Source: Zea mays (lineage: Eukaryota; Streptophyta; Magnoliopsida; Poales; Poaceae). From it: 64,000 bases of DNA. Positions 9,475 through 21,957 of the stretch are shown in pieces. Each line of letters opens with the position of its first letter. Position 1 is the first letter of the stretch. Made by a program: the position numbers and the translations under genes. The stretch lies in contig NC_050096.1 in assembly GCF_902167145.1 (NCBI RefSeq), forward strand, positions 265,630,622 through 265,694,621. Direction: 5' to 3'. The notes below the pieces were generated by a model. The model did no database searches, had not been told where the DNA came from, and saw nothing but the letters and a program-made list of their open reading frames with translations.

Positions 9475-12400
9475 GTGAACTACAAGACCGGTGGGAGCCA
9501 TTGGGTTATTAACAGTGGATGCACACAACATATGACAGGCAACCCACGAATGTTCACCTCACTTGATGAGAACGTTGATGGACAAGATAAAATCACATTT
9601 GGAGACAATTCAAAAGGAAAAGTGCAAGGACTTGGCAAGGTGGCAATTTCAAATGATTTATCAATATCAAATGTTCTCTTGGTTGCACCTTTGAGCTTCA
9701 ATTTATTATCAGTGGGTCAACTCTGTGATCTTGGACTTCAATGCTTATTCACTCCAACAGAGGTTATTGTATCAAAGATGGATGATGAATCAATGGTGTT
9801 CAAGGGATTTAGATACAACAACCTCTACTTAGTGGATTTCACTTCAGAAGATGCAGACTTAAGAACTTGCCTCTTCACTAAAGCTTCACTTGGATGGCTT
9901 TGGCATAGGAGGCTTGCACATGTTGGGATGAACACACTCAAAAAGGTATTAAAAAAGGACATGGTTAGAGGATTAAAGAATGTGGTGTTTGAAAAAGACA
10001 AGCCATGTAGTGCATGTCAAGCTGGAAAGCAAGTTGCTAATACACATCCTACTAAAGCTTTCATGTCAACATCAAGGCCACTGGAACTACTTCATATGGA
10101 TTTATTTGGACCTACAAATTATGTAAGTGCCGGTGGCAACCTCTACTGTCTAGTGATTGTTGATGACTTCTCAAGATACACTTGGGTGTTCTTTCTCCAT
10201 GACAAATCTGAAGTTGCATCTATATTCAAGAAGTTTGCCAAGAAAGCACAAAATGAATTTGATTGCAAGATCAAGAAGATTAGAAGTGATAATGGCAAAG
10301 AATTTGACAACACCAACATTCATGAGTACTATGATGAAATTGGGATCAAGCATGAAGTATCTGCAACATACACACCTCAACAAAATGGAGTTGTTGAAAG
10401 GAAAAACAGGACCTTGATCACACTTGCAAGAACAATGATTGATGAGTATAACACACCGGAGAGGTTTTGGGCCGAAGCTGTCAACACTGCATGTTATGCA
10501 TCAAACAGGCCATTTCCTCACCGGCTACTTGCGAAGACTCCCTATGAACTGCTAAATGGGAAAAAGCCAGACGTCTCCTTCTTCCGGGTGTTTGGGTGCA
10601 AATGCTACATCTACAAGAAACGCCATCACCTAGGGAAGTTTCAAAGACGTTGTGATATTGGTTTTCTTTTGGGTTATTCATTAAAGTCCAAAGCATATCG
10701 AGTATTCAACCATGCCACTGGCGTGGTAGAAGAAACATATGATGTGGAATTTGATGAGACTAATGGCTCCTAAGGAGCACTTGAAAATCTTGATGATGTA
10801 GGTGATGAGCCACTTAGGGAAGCAATGAAGAACATGCCAATTGGAGCTATCAAACCAAAAGAAGATGAAGAAGAGGTGCAAAACATTGACAGGCCTTCTT
10901 CATCAAATGTACCACAAGATGATGAAAAAGATGAGAGGCATGCAAATGAAGATACATTTGTCTCTCATGAACAAGCAAGGGTACAAGCCGAAGATGTTGA
11001 TGCTCCAGGATCTTCTTCCCAAGTGGTTGACAGGAGAAACTCATCACTACTTCAAGCTCATCCTCAAAACCAAATCATCGGGAGTCCTTCACAAGGGGTT
11101 ATTACTCGATCACATAGACATGCTTCTTTTATTGAACATCACTCCTTTGTTTCTTGTGTTGAGCCTACTTGTATAGATGAGGCGCTACAGGATCCGGACT
11201 GGGTGAATGCCATGCATGAAGAACTTAACAACTTCACCTGTAACGAAGTTTGGACCCTAGAGAAGCCCCCACAAGATGCAAGAATCATTGGAACAAAGTG
11301 GGTGTTCAGAAACAAACAAGATGATCAAGGTGTGATTGTAAGGAACAAGGCAAGACTTGTTGCAAAGGGTTTCTCTCAAGTTGAAGGCTTAGATTTTGGA
11401 GAGACCTTTGCACCGGTTGCTCGACTGGAAGCCATCCGTATCCTACTTGCATATGCATCATGCTATGATATAAAACTTTATCAAATGGATGTAAAAAGTG
11501 CATTTTTAAATGGCTTCATAAATGAACTTGTATATGTTGAGCAACCACCTGGATTTGAAGACCCTAGATATCCTAACCATGCTTACAGGTTGTCTAAGGC
11601 GCTATATGGGCTAAAGCAAGCTCCAAGGGCTTGGTATGAGCGCCTTCGCGACTTCCTCATCGAAAAGGGATTCAAGATCGGGACCGTCGACACAACTCTA
11701 TTCACAAAGAAACATAACAGTGATATTTTCATTTGTCAAGTATATGTTGATGATATAATCTTTGGCTCGACAAATGACTATCATTGCAAGGAATTTGGTG
11801 AGTTGATGTCGAAGGAGTTTGAGATGTCAATGATTAGTGAGCTAACGTACTTCCTCGGCTTTCAAGTCAAGCAAATGAAAGATGGTAACTTTCTCTCACA
11901 AGAGAAGTATACCAAAGACTTGTTGAAAAGGTTCAACATGGAGAAGTGCAAACCAATCAAGACCCCCATGCCAACAAATGGACATCTCGACTTAGATGAG
12001 GGAGGTAACCCGGTTAATCAAACTCTCTATCGTTCTATGATTGGTAGTTTATTGTACCTTACCGCATCTAGGCCCGATATTATGTTTAGTGTCTGCATGT
12101 GTGCTAGATTTCAATCTAATCCTAAGAAAGCTCATCTTCGCGCTGTTAAGAGAATTCTAAGGTATCTTAGGCACACCACAAGCGTTGGTCTGTGGTATCC
12201 CAAAGGAGCTACTTTTGATCTAATTGGCTATTCCGATTCGGACTATGCCGGTTGCAAAATTGATAGGAAAAGTACTTCTGGGGGATGCCATCTGCTTGGT
12301 AGATCACTAGTTTCATGGACATCCAAAAAGCAAAATAGTGTTGCCTTGTCAACTGCCGAAGCGGAATACGTTGCCGCAGGTGCTTGTTGCACACAAATTT

Positions 12401-12753
12401 TGTATATGAAACAAACTCTTCTAGACTATGGTGTAGTTCTAGAAAAGGTACCTTTGTTGTGTGATAATGAGAGTGCTGTTAAAATTGCTAATAATCCTGT
12501 ACAACACTCTCGCACCAAGCACATTGATATCCGTCATCACTTCCTTAGAGATCATGTTGCTAAAGGAGATATCGTTTTAGAAGGAGTGAGGTCGGAAGAT
12601 CAATTAGCGGATATTTTCACTAAGCCACTTGATAAGACCCGCTTTTGCATGTTGAGAAATGAACTAAATATTCTTGATCTCAGAAATTTTATGTATGTCA
12701 AATGGTGTTGTCAAGCTTGCATTGCATGTTTAAATTTCTTGTATCGCATCTAG
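9475..12753 (+). pseudogene. pol of TE-B (PR-INT-RT-RNase H), broken
   Basis: The frame opens directly after a TAG (9472-9474) and is shifted relative to gag. Domains in order: protease WVINSGCTQHMTG, where the catalytic Asp of DSG is Asn; the GAG-pre-integrase CSACQAGKQ; integrase acidic residues in [17 protein letters not shown] and [10 protein letters not shown]; then TAA at 10771-10773 (like CAA to TAA). The same frame continues from 10774 with RT ([29 protein letters not shown]) and RNase H ([20 protein letters not shown]), ending at 12753. The active-site change plus the stop indicate a non-autonomous copy. Confidence 0.9.
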
Positions 12754-13509
12754 GGCTTGTCTAACCTAGTTGAGATAACCGCCAACAAAGCGAGTGAAAA
12801 AGCTTAACTCGGATCAAACTTGACAAGTCTTAGTTTTAAGCTTTTAGCACTTGAATTCTTACTTTGTATGCAATTGTTGGTTCTTGAAATATGCATGAGG
12901 TACTGCACTTAGGGGGAGTATTCAAAACTCAAATCACTCATGAAAACCCCTAGTGCAAGGCCAAAATGCAAATTTCACCATTTGCCTATTTTCTCTAAAA
13001 ATTATCTAGCCTATGGCAAAATATTTTGAAAAATATGAGAAAATATATGAGGGTGCCAATACCTGTCCCAACAAGTGTTATTTTGTGTGATTATAAGTTG
13101 GGATTTGATTTGGTTGGAAATTAGATAGAAATATTCAAAAATTTCAAATCTTCCCTCTGTCTGGGCTCACCGGACAGTCCGGTGTGCACCGGACACTGCA
13201 CTGTGCAATGTCCGGTGCACCGGCAGCCGCGCGCTAAAATTCCATTCTCCTGTGCGCTGTCCGGTGGTTCACCGGACAGCTACTGTGCGCTGTCCGGTGT
13301 GCACCGGACAGGCACTGTAGACTGTCCGGTGCGCCCATACTCGGTTTTTAAAAAATTCTTTCCCCTCTCGTGCCCGAGGCCACGCAGTCTCCCTGCTCTG
13401 TTCTCTGCCCCTCTCTCGGTCTCTGGCGATCACACCCTCGCCGGCGATCACCCCTCTCCGGCGATCTCTTCACCGGCGGCGTCCAAGTGCTTCTCCCCTT
13501 CCCTCTCTG
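12754..13509 (+). other. TE-B region between pol and the extra gene
   Basis: No convincing frame. Bases 13165-13340 hold a cluster of CACCGGAC/GTCCGGTG palindrome halves and full sites. Bases 13360-13510 are C/T-rich (CTCTCTCTCGG, GGCGATCACC), as in a plant 5' leader, and end at a good donor, GG-GTGAGTAT, at 13510. A short frame at 13182-13568 through the palindromes is judged non-coding. Confidence 0.6.
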
Positions 13510-14352
13510 GTGAGTATCCTCTTCTCTCTCTCTTTCCCCCTTTCTCTCTGAGCTCCTGCCACCAGTGAAGCCCCCTCTTCCACCCCTTTGTGCCCATTAA
13601 AAATTCTTTTGAATTCCAGTGAAACCAAGTGGTGAAATGTGTTTCTCTGTGTGCCTTGAACATTCTTGTAGGTTCTCAGCTCCTTAGGGAGGGTTTCACA
13701 GCCTCTAATAGCCATTTCACCGAAACCCTAAAACTCCGCACACCACGTGTTCGGTGAAATGCCCAAACCAGTCAAAAATGCTCCAATTGAACCCAAATTT
13801 TTCAGGCACCTTCACAATACCTCCAGTAACATATTCGCCAAATTTCACGCCCATCCGATATTTCAGGCTTTAATTTCACCAAATTCCCCGTTTTGAGCGA
13901 TCGTTTCCGAGCCGAGTGCCCTAATCTCATTTTCTTTGCCTAAATTCAAACCAAGCACACACTTCACTCATATTCACCCATATAAACCTATCCGTGAAGT
14001 ATCGGCTCAATTCCACATCATTTCGTGCCTCAATTCGAATTCCAAACCTCCTATGGCACTTTTTATCGTTCAAACGCCGTTTTCACGTCGTTTGACCTCT
14101 CGATCGCCTTATCTCTCATTTTCTGTGCCATATTTCTCTGTGTATGTATTTATTCACATTTCATATACTTATGACTATGTGACTAATACGTGCTCACCTC
14201 TTCTGTCATTTTAGTAACCTTGCCTGTCCGTGAGCCGTCTCCTGTCCTGCCTGGATTTCCACCTGTCGTGTGAGTTTTCCAGGTAGACATCTCCTCCTTT
14301 GATATTCTATCGGATATTATCGACCTGTGCTTAGCCTCTCTCTCACTTGCAG
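13510..14352 (+). other. Predicted 5'-leader intron of the TE-B extra gene
   Basis: Donor G-GTGAGTAT at 13510 and acceptor TCTCACTTGCAG ending 14352 bound an 843-bp T-rich stretch. The coding ATG follows 13 bp later at 14366. Another acceptor-like site (CATTCTTGTAG) is near 13672, so the exact splice is uncertain. Confidence 0.45.
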
Positions 14353-14365
14353 TCGTCAGGTCAGG

Positions 14366-16514
14366 ATGTCGCGCACGAAGAATGTGTCGGCGCCAGGGGG
14401 AGGCGATGATGAGGATCCTCGTCGCCCCTTCAGGCAGGTCAAGGGCAAGACAGTATACTTGGAGCAGCAGGAAGGCCACAAGAAGCGGCGTATGGACAGA
14501 GCAGCCCGAGCAGCGGCAGCAGCAGCAGCAGCAGCCACTGAGCAGGCCGAGCTAGGAGATCAACCTCAGACTCCTTCAGATCAGATTGCGTACCGTGTTC
14601 GTCGTCTCGCCTCCCGGCCTCGCTCCTCTTCTACCACCACTGCTTCAGCTTCCACTCCACCTACCACTTTGCCTGCTCCTGTCACCCCTGTTGCGCCATC
14701 CACCACCTCCACTACACCAGCTTCCACTGCTCCTCCTCCCGCTCTTGTTTTTGCTCCTCCTATCCCACCTGCTCGCTTCCGGGAGCGCGATTAGACTGAG
14801 GTGCGACCTCTGGCTGCAGATCCTAGGTTGTTTGACCTTCAGCGTGCTACAGCGGCACGGGTACGTAGGTTCAGATACGTACCCGTGGAGTCTTGGTTAC
14901 CGGCTCAGAGGGACCTTGCTGCAGTTGACCTCTTCAGCACCAGGATTCAGGAATCTTTCTTCAGGGCACAGATGTCTGCACAGATTGCTCTGCGAGTGCA
15001 CCGGCTTTTGGACCTTCCAGCTTTTCTGCTAGCCGTCGGTGCTGACTCTGAGGTGCACCTCACATATCTGCCTGGCCTTCTGACTCTTTTGACTACCAGC
15101 GGCAGGTATGTTGAGGAGTGGGTCTGAGTTTTCTACGCATCTGTATGGATAGACCCAGATCATCACTAGATGAGGTTTCGTTTTGAGCGAGAGGATGTCA
15201 CTATTACAGCTAACCAGATTCGCCAGCTCTTTGGTTTTTTCACGAGTCGTCGACTCGACTTCACAGCTTATGCTACGGCACCTCTGACCCTCCTCGTCGC
15301 CCTCACGGCAGTGTGGCTCCGGGCACAGCTCACGTCGCGGCTCTGTTCCGCTCGCCCTTCTCAGTTGGGTCGCGACGCTCACCGGCAGATTACACTACAG
15401 TAGCAAAGTTTCTATTTCAGCTTATGAGACGGACACTTCTGCCGTGGATGGGATACAGGGAGGCTACCACACATATCCAGCTCTGGCTCCTTGGTGCCCT
15501 GGTCTCTCACTCTGAGTTTGACGTTGTTGATTTCCTTATTTGTGAGATCGAGGACACCGTATTGGATGGTATGCGTGCTCGTCGTCAGCTGCCATATGCT
15601 CACTACTTGTGCCACATTTTTGCTCAGCTGATTTGGCCTCCACAGTTCCAGGGCACACTTGAGGCCTCACGCCTTGTTTTTGGATCCTACCGTCCAGCGC
15701 CTGAGGATCCTGTGCCAGCTTCTGCTCCAGTGTTTGACACTCAGGCCGAGGATGCTGCTCTTCATCAGTTCGAAGCTCAGGATGCAGCAGTTGATGATGA
15801 TGATGATTTTGGGATTCCACCTTCGCCTCCGCCTCCTATGCCTCCACGCTCACATGATCATGAGGCTGGGAGTTCTCGTGCTACCTTGCTGCCCCTGCTG
15901 CTATTGACCCTGCGCTTGCTTCGATTCTACAGACTCTCACTTAGCAGTAGGCTCACTTGGCAGCCGAGCAGACCCGCCAGGCAGCAGCCCATCAGCAGTT
16001 ATCCGAGAGGATGCTCTCGATGTTTCAGACCATACAGGACAGACATGATTCTCTTCAGCAGTAGCTTCTCCATGATCGGGCTGAGAGCAGGGCATTCATG
16101 GCTCTTATGCTACAGCATTCTGGTGTCTCGGTTCCCCCGGTTTAGTCTACACCACCTCCTCCGCTTCAGGCTCCTGTTGTGCCTGCGATTCAGTCAGGAC
16201 CCCATTTTCCTTCTGTTGGTCCTTCTTCCTCTCCGCTCCGGTCGGTCACCCTGGCTTTCACGTCACCAGTTCTCATCTCTGTCTGCCCTTAGCCGCCAGT
16301 GCCACCAGCTTCTGCTGTTACCACTACTGTTGTGGCAGTATCTGTGACCACTTCAGTTCCGGCAGCTTCTGCAGCGTGGCCTCAGTTCGAGTCAGTACCA
16401 GCTCCAGCTTCTACAGCAGATCCTGGATCCGAGACTGACTCTGACCCCCAGCCGGCGTTCGCTCTGCTGCCTCGACCGCGACCGGATGCGCCCCCGCCGC
16501 CTCCTCCGCTTTAG
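14366..16514 (+). pseudogene. Extra downstream gene of TE-B (putative plant transposon-type domain)
   Basis: The frame begins MSRTKNVSAPGGGDDED, then an alanine run and a Pro/Ser/Thr-rich stretch. The conserved core follows (RYVPVESWLPAQRDL, LTYLPGLLTLL, FEREDVTITANQIRQLFGF, RRTLLPWMGYREATTHIQLWLLG), then an acidic stretch, a Gln-rich likely coiled coil and a Pro-rich tail. The core resembles the domain annotated 'putative plant transposon protein' (PF20167, from memory). Breaks: TAG 14792, TGA 15125, TAG 15167, frameshifts near 15290 and 15890, and more TAGs downstream. Some Sireviruses carry an extra, so-called envelope-like gene here; whether this is one is open. I see no clear signal peptide. 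Confidence 0.6.
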
Positions 16515-16940
16515 ATGTGTAGGTTCGGGTACCCTTTTGGTGTTTGACGCCAAAGGGGGAGAGATATGAGTTGTGAGAGCTAGGGGGAGTTAGGGAGCTA
16601 GTAGAGAGTCATTTTGATGTAATATATGTGCTTGTTACTCTCTGTACTAGCTTGGTGCTTTTGGCTCACAAACTCTATATATAATCTCGATGCTTATGAT
16701 TGACTGTGTGTATTATGTTTTCACCTTATATTTTATCACCAGTCTTTTAGTTCTTGTTCATCGATTTGATTTTACTTTTAAATAAACAAGAAACTTACGA
16801 TGTGTATGCGATCATTCTTATTACTATGGTACACATTCTTTCTGTCAAAGATTACTGAGTATAACTAATCATCTTTTCTATTGACAGAGATTTCAAAACA
16901 AACTACTCTCTCAAATCTTGTAGGGTTGTCATCAATCACC
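16515..16940 (+). other. TE-B 3' untranslated region
   Basis: No gene. AT-rich, with purine-rich GCCAAAGGGGGAGAGATATG near 16550 that resembles a second polypurine tract, as commonly seen in Sireviruses. Confidence 0.6.
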
Positions 16941-16954
16941 AAAAAGGGGGAGAT
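16941..16954 (+). promoter_or_regulatory. Polypurine tract of TE-B
   Basis: AAAAAGGGGGAGAT immediately precedes the 3' LTR. TE-F and TE-G have the same tract. Confidence 0.9.
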
Positions 16955-18411
16955 TGAAAGCATCTAGGCCCCTGGTTGGTTTTAGTGATTAATGACAACG
17001 TAATATTATATGTGACTAACGTGTGTTTTGCAGAGACAAAAGGTAAGTTAGGTCGCATTACAGGTACAAGTGCTACAACGGTGAAAACAATCCCGGAGAT
17101 AAGAACTCGAAGCGATGGCTAAAAAGACGAAACAAAAGGTGAAGGACTACGGAGTCCGAGTGTCAAGGAGATGTGGACACTCGTGATTTAGTTAGGTCTT
17201 TTATTCTATTTTAGCCGTACTATAAAGAGGGGTTGTCGATGAGTAGTTTGACCAAGAGAGTTCTAGTGTAGTGTTGGTGCACAATCACACTCACGTTCAG
17301 TGCTAGGTGTCACTCTAGAACTCACTCACAAGTTAGAATGAAAACCAATTTGAAAATCAGCTAAAAAACAAGAGGTAGGTTTTCTGGCCCTGGGGCACCG
17401 GACTGTCCGGTGCACCATCTGCCAGGTGGGCCAGGCTGGCCCAGGGGAAGGTCTCCCCCGAGCAGCAAAACCCGAGCGCACAAGTTTCAGAAGTGAATTA
17501 TAGTGGCGCACCGGACAGTGCACCGGACAGTGCACCGGACAGTGACTGTTCACTGTCCGGTGTGCCATGAGTCCAACGGCTAACTGTCAGAACTAGCCGT
17601 TGGAAACGACCGTTGGCGCACCGGTGGCGCACCGGTGGCGCACCGGACTGCCCGGTGCGCCCGTGCGCAGTGAAATTCCTGTAACGGCTAGTTGGTGGGT
17701 GAGGGCTATTTATACCCCCTCCACCCACCATATTCAACGTCTTGCACCCCACATTTATTCCAGCACATTGCTAGAGCATTGCAAGCACCAAAAGCCTAGA
17801 GAGGAGATTAGAGAATCTTAATCTCGCATTTGTTCCTCATTAGCGCTAGCGAGAGCCACCTAGAGCACACACCACTTGCATTAGGCTTCTCTTGGTCAAG
17901 CGAAAGTCTACGACTTGTTACTCTTGGTGATCGGCATCACCTAGACGGCTTGGTGGCGTTGGGAGCTCGGTGATCACCGTGAAGATCTTGTTGGTGACCC
18001 GACTCAAGTTTGTAAGCGGTCTCGAGGGATCCACCGCGCTGGAGTGGCAAAGGATCATCTCGTAGTGAGCACTTGGTTCTTGCGAGGACCAAGGGGAGCG
18101 ATACCCTTGCGCGGGTGCTCCAACGAGGACTAGTGGAGAGTGCCGACTCTTCGATACCTCGGGAAAAATTGGAGGAGTCTTCTAAACCTTGCTTTACATT
18201 CCGCACTTGATTCAAGCACTTTACATTGTGTATTTGTTTAGCAAGTATTTGAAGTATTGTCTTAGCATTATTGTATTTCTAGTATTATTATCTTAGTGCT
18301 AGTTGTTGGGGTGAAGTTGGGCTCTTGCTTAGCTCTTGCTTAGCTTTTAATTAGTGTTGATTTTTAGAAAAGCCCAATTCACACCCCCTCTTGGGCATCG
18401 TGATCCTTTCA
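16955..18411 (+). repeat. 3' LTR of TE-B
   Basis: 1457 bp from TGAAAGCATCTAGG to GATCCTTTCA, full length. It defines the 193 bp missing from the 5' copy. One 12-bp palindrome-half unit (GCACCGGACAGT) is present once more here than in the 5' copy. Confidence 0.9.
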
Positions 18412-19447
18412 CTCGGCAAGTGGTGACGGCGAGGAACGCCCCGATGACATCCGAGTCGGTGATGTTGGGCAACTCGGTGCGCTGCTTCGAAAACCGCCGG
18501 ATGTACTCTCACAGGGATTCCCCTGGCTGCTGGCGGCAGCTTCGGAGATCCCAGGAGTTCCCAGGGCGCACGTACGTACCTTGGAAGTTTCCAGCGAAGG
18601 CCTTGACCAGGTCGTCCCAGTTGGAGATCTGCGCAGGAGGCAGATGCTCCAGCCAGGCCCGAGCGGCGTCGGAGAGGAACATGGGAAGGTTGCGGATGAT
18701 GAGGTTGTCGTCGTCCGTTCCTCCCAGCTGGCATGCCAGCCGGTAGTCCGCAAGCCACAACTCCGGCCTTGTTTCCCCCGAGTACTTGGTGATGGTAGTT
18801 GGGGCCCGAAACCGGGCCGGGAACGGCACCCATCGTATGGCCCGGCTGAAGGCTTGCGGACCTGGTGGTTCGGGCGAGGGGCTCCGATCCTCCTCACTGT
18901 CGTAGCGTCCTCCGCTCCTGGGGTGGTAGGCTCGGCGCACCCTCTTGTCGAGGCGGGCTCGACGGTCGCGATGGTGTTGCTCGTCGCCGAGGCGACCCGG
19001 GGCTACAGGCGTCCCGTCCTGTGTGCGCTCGGTGCGGACCGAGGCCTCCCGCATGAGTCGGGAAGTCGTTGCGCGATGCTCCGAGGGGCACCCTTGCCTT
19101 CGGGAGGCAGAGCTTTCGGCCCGTCGGACCGCGGCATCCTCCAAGAGATTCTTGAGTTCTCCCTGGATACGCAGCCCCTCGGTGGTGGATGGCTCCGGCA
19201 TTGCTCGGAGTAGCATTGCTACAGCAGCTAGATTCTGGCCGACCCCGCTGGAGGTCGGGGGAAGCCTTGCCCTGGCATCGTCAATGATACGGTGCTGGAC
19301 GTCCCGGGCCCGATGACGCGCTTCTCCGGCGAGTGCTCGGCCTGCCCACTCCTGCTCGATGTTTTGCCGGAGCTGCACAAGTCGGCCTGCTTCCTCGTCG
19401 AGCTTGGCCTGCATCTCGCGGATTTGCTCGAGCTGTGTGTCCTGACC
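18412..19447 (-). pseudogene. TE-D gag, central part
   Basis: Read leftwards from 19447. A coiled-coil stretch (LEQIREMQAKLDEEAGRL, LVQLRQNIEQEW) is followed by charged sequence, then the Gag core (RAIRWVPFPARFRAPTTITKYSGETRP, split here as RAIRWVPFPARF and TITKYSGETRP; WLADYRLACQLGG; LEHLPPAQISNWDDLVKAF). A TGA at 18511-18509 interrupts just before EYIRRFSKQRTELPN; it looks like CGA to TGA. The piece joins in frame to the Gag start at 52644-53632 once TE-C is removed. It is cut at 18411 by TE-B, and the Gag C-terminus with any zinc knuckle is missing. Confidence 0.8.
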
Positions 19448-20059
19448 TGTGGGGGACAGATATCCCCCGGGTCCACTGGAAGGATAAAAGACCTCACTAA
19501 AGGCCCAAGAGCCCAACAAATCGTGAGGTCACTCCTTCATGGGCCTGGGAGAAATGACTAGTGAAGCAGATCGACATAAGGCCGAGTGGGCACGAACCCG
19601 GACGGCCCCACAGCGTTGAGCAAGCGACCGCAACAGAAGATCTGACTTTCCCGCGCTGGAGCCCTGAACGACGTAACTAGGTGAGGATAAGTCGGCAGAA
19701 TCATAGGAAGATAGACAAAACGGTTCACTATCTTTTAGGTGCATATCCACATGTATTGCCTCACGGTCGGATATATAAGGCCTAGGGGGCACCCCTTCAG
19801 AACGATCGACCCCATTACTATTCAACCATCCACCTCAACTCTCTACGCTTTAGAGAGCAACCTTGTATTCTATACGCAAAGCATACTCGCCAGGACGTAG
19901 GGTATTACGCATTTCCAAGCAGCCCGAACCTGTAAACATTGTCCATTGTTCCTCGTGCATCAGGCACGAACCATTTAGCTACAGTCGGCGACACCGTCCT
20001 ATTCCTAAAACATCTTGAGGGGCAACCCCGGGTGTGCGGTCGGACCCAAAACACCGACA
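19448..20059 (+). repeat. 5' LTR of TE-C
   Basis: 612 bp, TGTGGGGGACAG to CACCGACA. TATATAAG at 19772-19779 is the likely TATA box. Confidence 0.92.
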
Positions 20060-20061
20060 GC

Positions 20062-20080
20062 TGGCGCGCCAGGTAGGGGG
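20062..20080 (+). promoter_or_regulatory. Primer-binding site of TE-C
   Basis: TGGCGCGCCAGGTAGGGGG, two bases after the LTR. TE-D has the same site on the other strand (53633-53650). I do not assign the tRNA. Confidence 0.75.
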
Positions 20081-20105
20081 TGTGTCGCCGATCCAAGCTA
20101 GCTCA

Positions 20106-21957
20106 ATGGCCGTCACCTTCTACAGCAAGATCACCCTCCGACCCGGATCCGTATTCTGCTTTGGAATGATCTCGTCCATAGCAGATGAAGAGGGAACTCT
20201 ACACCGCATCGCCGATCCGTCAAAGAAGAAGTCCACTCCAACACGCTCCGAGAATATCGGGGTGAGGAAGGAAAAAGCGCGACCTCCAGCGCTCCGAAAA
20301 AAGATCGCCCTCGGCAAGCTAGGGGCCGAGAGCCCGCTGACCCGGAGAACTCCATTGTCTACTTCCCCGATGAAAGAATGGACACAGATCGCAAGGAAGA
20401 AAGAGACCGGGAGGAAGCAAGTCGTTCTTTCCGTTCCTCCGCCCTCAAAGGAGAACGGGAAGAAGATCGCCACGACCGCCGTACCCTTCTACCCCGACAT
20501 CCTCTTCATCGGGAGAGTGGAGTCGCCCCCCGTCTCCGACGACGAGCCGACCGCACCCGAAGAAGAACCACCTCAGCGGGAATCCCGCCGACGGAGAAAC
20601 CGGCGCCGAAACATTCGACGACATCATGAGGCCAGAGAACGGGACCCAGAGCAACCTGTTTCGCGGGACGAAGTCTCGGAGATAGGAGAAACTCCGGAGG
20701 AACGCGTCTTCAAAGAACGAAGGAATTCCCGCCGACGTGATCGCCGACGAGCTCAGGAACAAGCCGAGCAGGACGCAAGGCAGCGCTGGGAAAATCCACT
20801 CTTCGGGCGCAACCTGAATCCCGACTTCGCCCGAGCCATGAACACGCCGAGTGAAGTCGGAGGGGTACTAGCTCGGATAGCTGATGGACTCCCTCGGACT
20901 CCCGACGCCGAGGGCTATCGACGACTGTTCACCCAGTCAGCCAACCATCTTCTACCGCTCGCTCACCCGCCGAACGATCTACGACACGCCATCAACAGTC
21001 GCCGGGACGCACGAAGTTCCATCAACGCTTCGCGTGAACAGCGGCATGAGAACGAGATCCGCCGCTGGGAGGAGTACGATAGGGATCATGGCATCCCAGC
21101 TCGGAGTCAAGTAACCAGAACCGAGTCAGCAACGGCCTCGACTGGCGGTACTACCCGGGGACGGTCGAGGGATCGCAACAACTACTCCCCTCCCCGGGAC
21201 AGACATCATCCCCGACGACAGGAGGACACGTGTGGAGTGACCGCCCTTACTCCACGCCTTAGGGCCATTCAGTGGCCCCCCTAACTTCAAGGTATCCAAT
21301 GTCGACAAATATGAACCTAAGCAGGATCCAGGAGGCTGGCTGGCCGTCTACACCACCGCCGCCCGGGCTGCCGGAGCATCCGAGGATGTGATGACTGCGT
21401 ACTTACCCATTGTCCTCGGGCAAGACGCATTACAATGGCTGCGACATCTACCTCGACACTGCATCAACGACTGGAACGACTTCAGTCGACGCTTCACCGC
21501 CAACTTTCAGTCCCTCTCCGACAAACCAGCGCAACCATGGGACCTCAAATCCATCAAGCGTCGGGGGGACAAAACTCTCCGGTCGTACCTCAAAAGGTTC
21601 CAGACCATGAGAAATCGTATCCCCGAGGTCACGGAGGCGGTCGTGATCGAGGATTTCTACAGAGGATCCAATGACTCGGCCTTCGTCCGAGCCATACTGC
21701 AGAAAGCGCCGACTACCTCCGAGCAGTTGTTCCGGGAAGCCGACCTCTACATCACCGCCGACGAGCGAGCCCAGGACCTCATCGGGGGAGCAAAGCCTGC
21801 ACCGGCAACGCCACGACGCGACGCGAACCAGCAACCCGACAAGCGCTGGGAGAAAAGACCTCGCGAAGAGGTGCACGCTGCCGGACCACCTGCCTCTCGT
21901 GCCCGGGGAGGACCTCGCGGAAGCGAACGCACGCTGGACGACATCCTCGACGCCTAG
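20106..21957 (+). pseudogene. gag of TE-C, frameshifted
   Basis: The ATG at 20106 opens a frame to 21284. It has a basic N-terminus and long Arg/Glu-rich stretches (ESRRRRNRRRNIRRHHEARE, RRDRRRAQEQAEQ). A run of six C at 21276-21281 shifts the frame; the Gag core continues in the next frame (NFKVSNVDKYEPKQDPGGWL, LRHLPRHCINDWNDFSRRF, KRFQTMRNRIPEVTEAVV) to TAG 21955-21957. The frame then reopens with CLYHKDMRHTLRNCRDF, a short Cys/His stretch. Gag would form the particle and bind RNA. Confidence 0.85.

Larger units (their letters stand above)
5873..18411 (+). mobile_element. TE-B: Copia element of Sirevirus type with an extra 3' gene
   Basis: Parts in order: truncated 5' LTR, primer site TGGTATCAGAGC (initiator Met tRNA type), gag with two CCHC knuckles, pol in the Copia order PR-INT-RT-RNase H, a long 3' region with an extra coding unit, the tract AAAAAGGGGGAGAT, and a 3' LTR. 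This fits the Sirevirus lineage (Ji/Opie relatives); the exact family is not assigned. By eye the LTR halves differ at roughly 30 of about 1250 sites. It is inserted in TE-D gag. The left target duplication is lost because the 5' LTR start and adjoining TE-D sequence are deleted. Confidence 0.9.

Noticed and set aside
13182..13568. 128-aa ORF in TE-B
   Set aside because: It runs through CACCGGAC palindromes and a C/T-rich leader; no domain.
18581..19561. Plus-strand ORFs up to 210 aa
   Set aside because: Shadows of TE-D gag; they show no conserved domain, and the minus strand carries clear Gag motifs.
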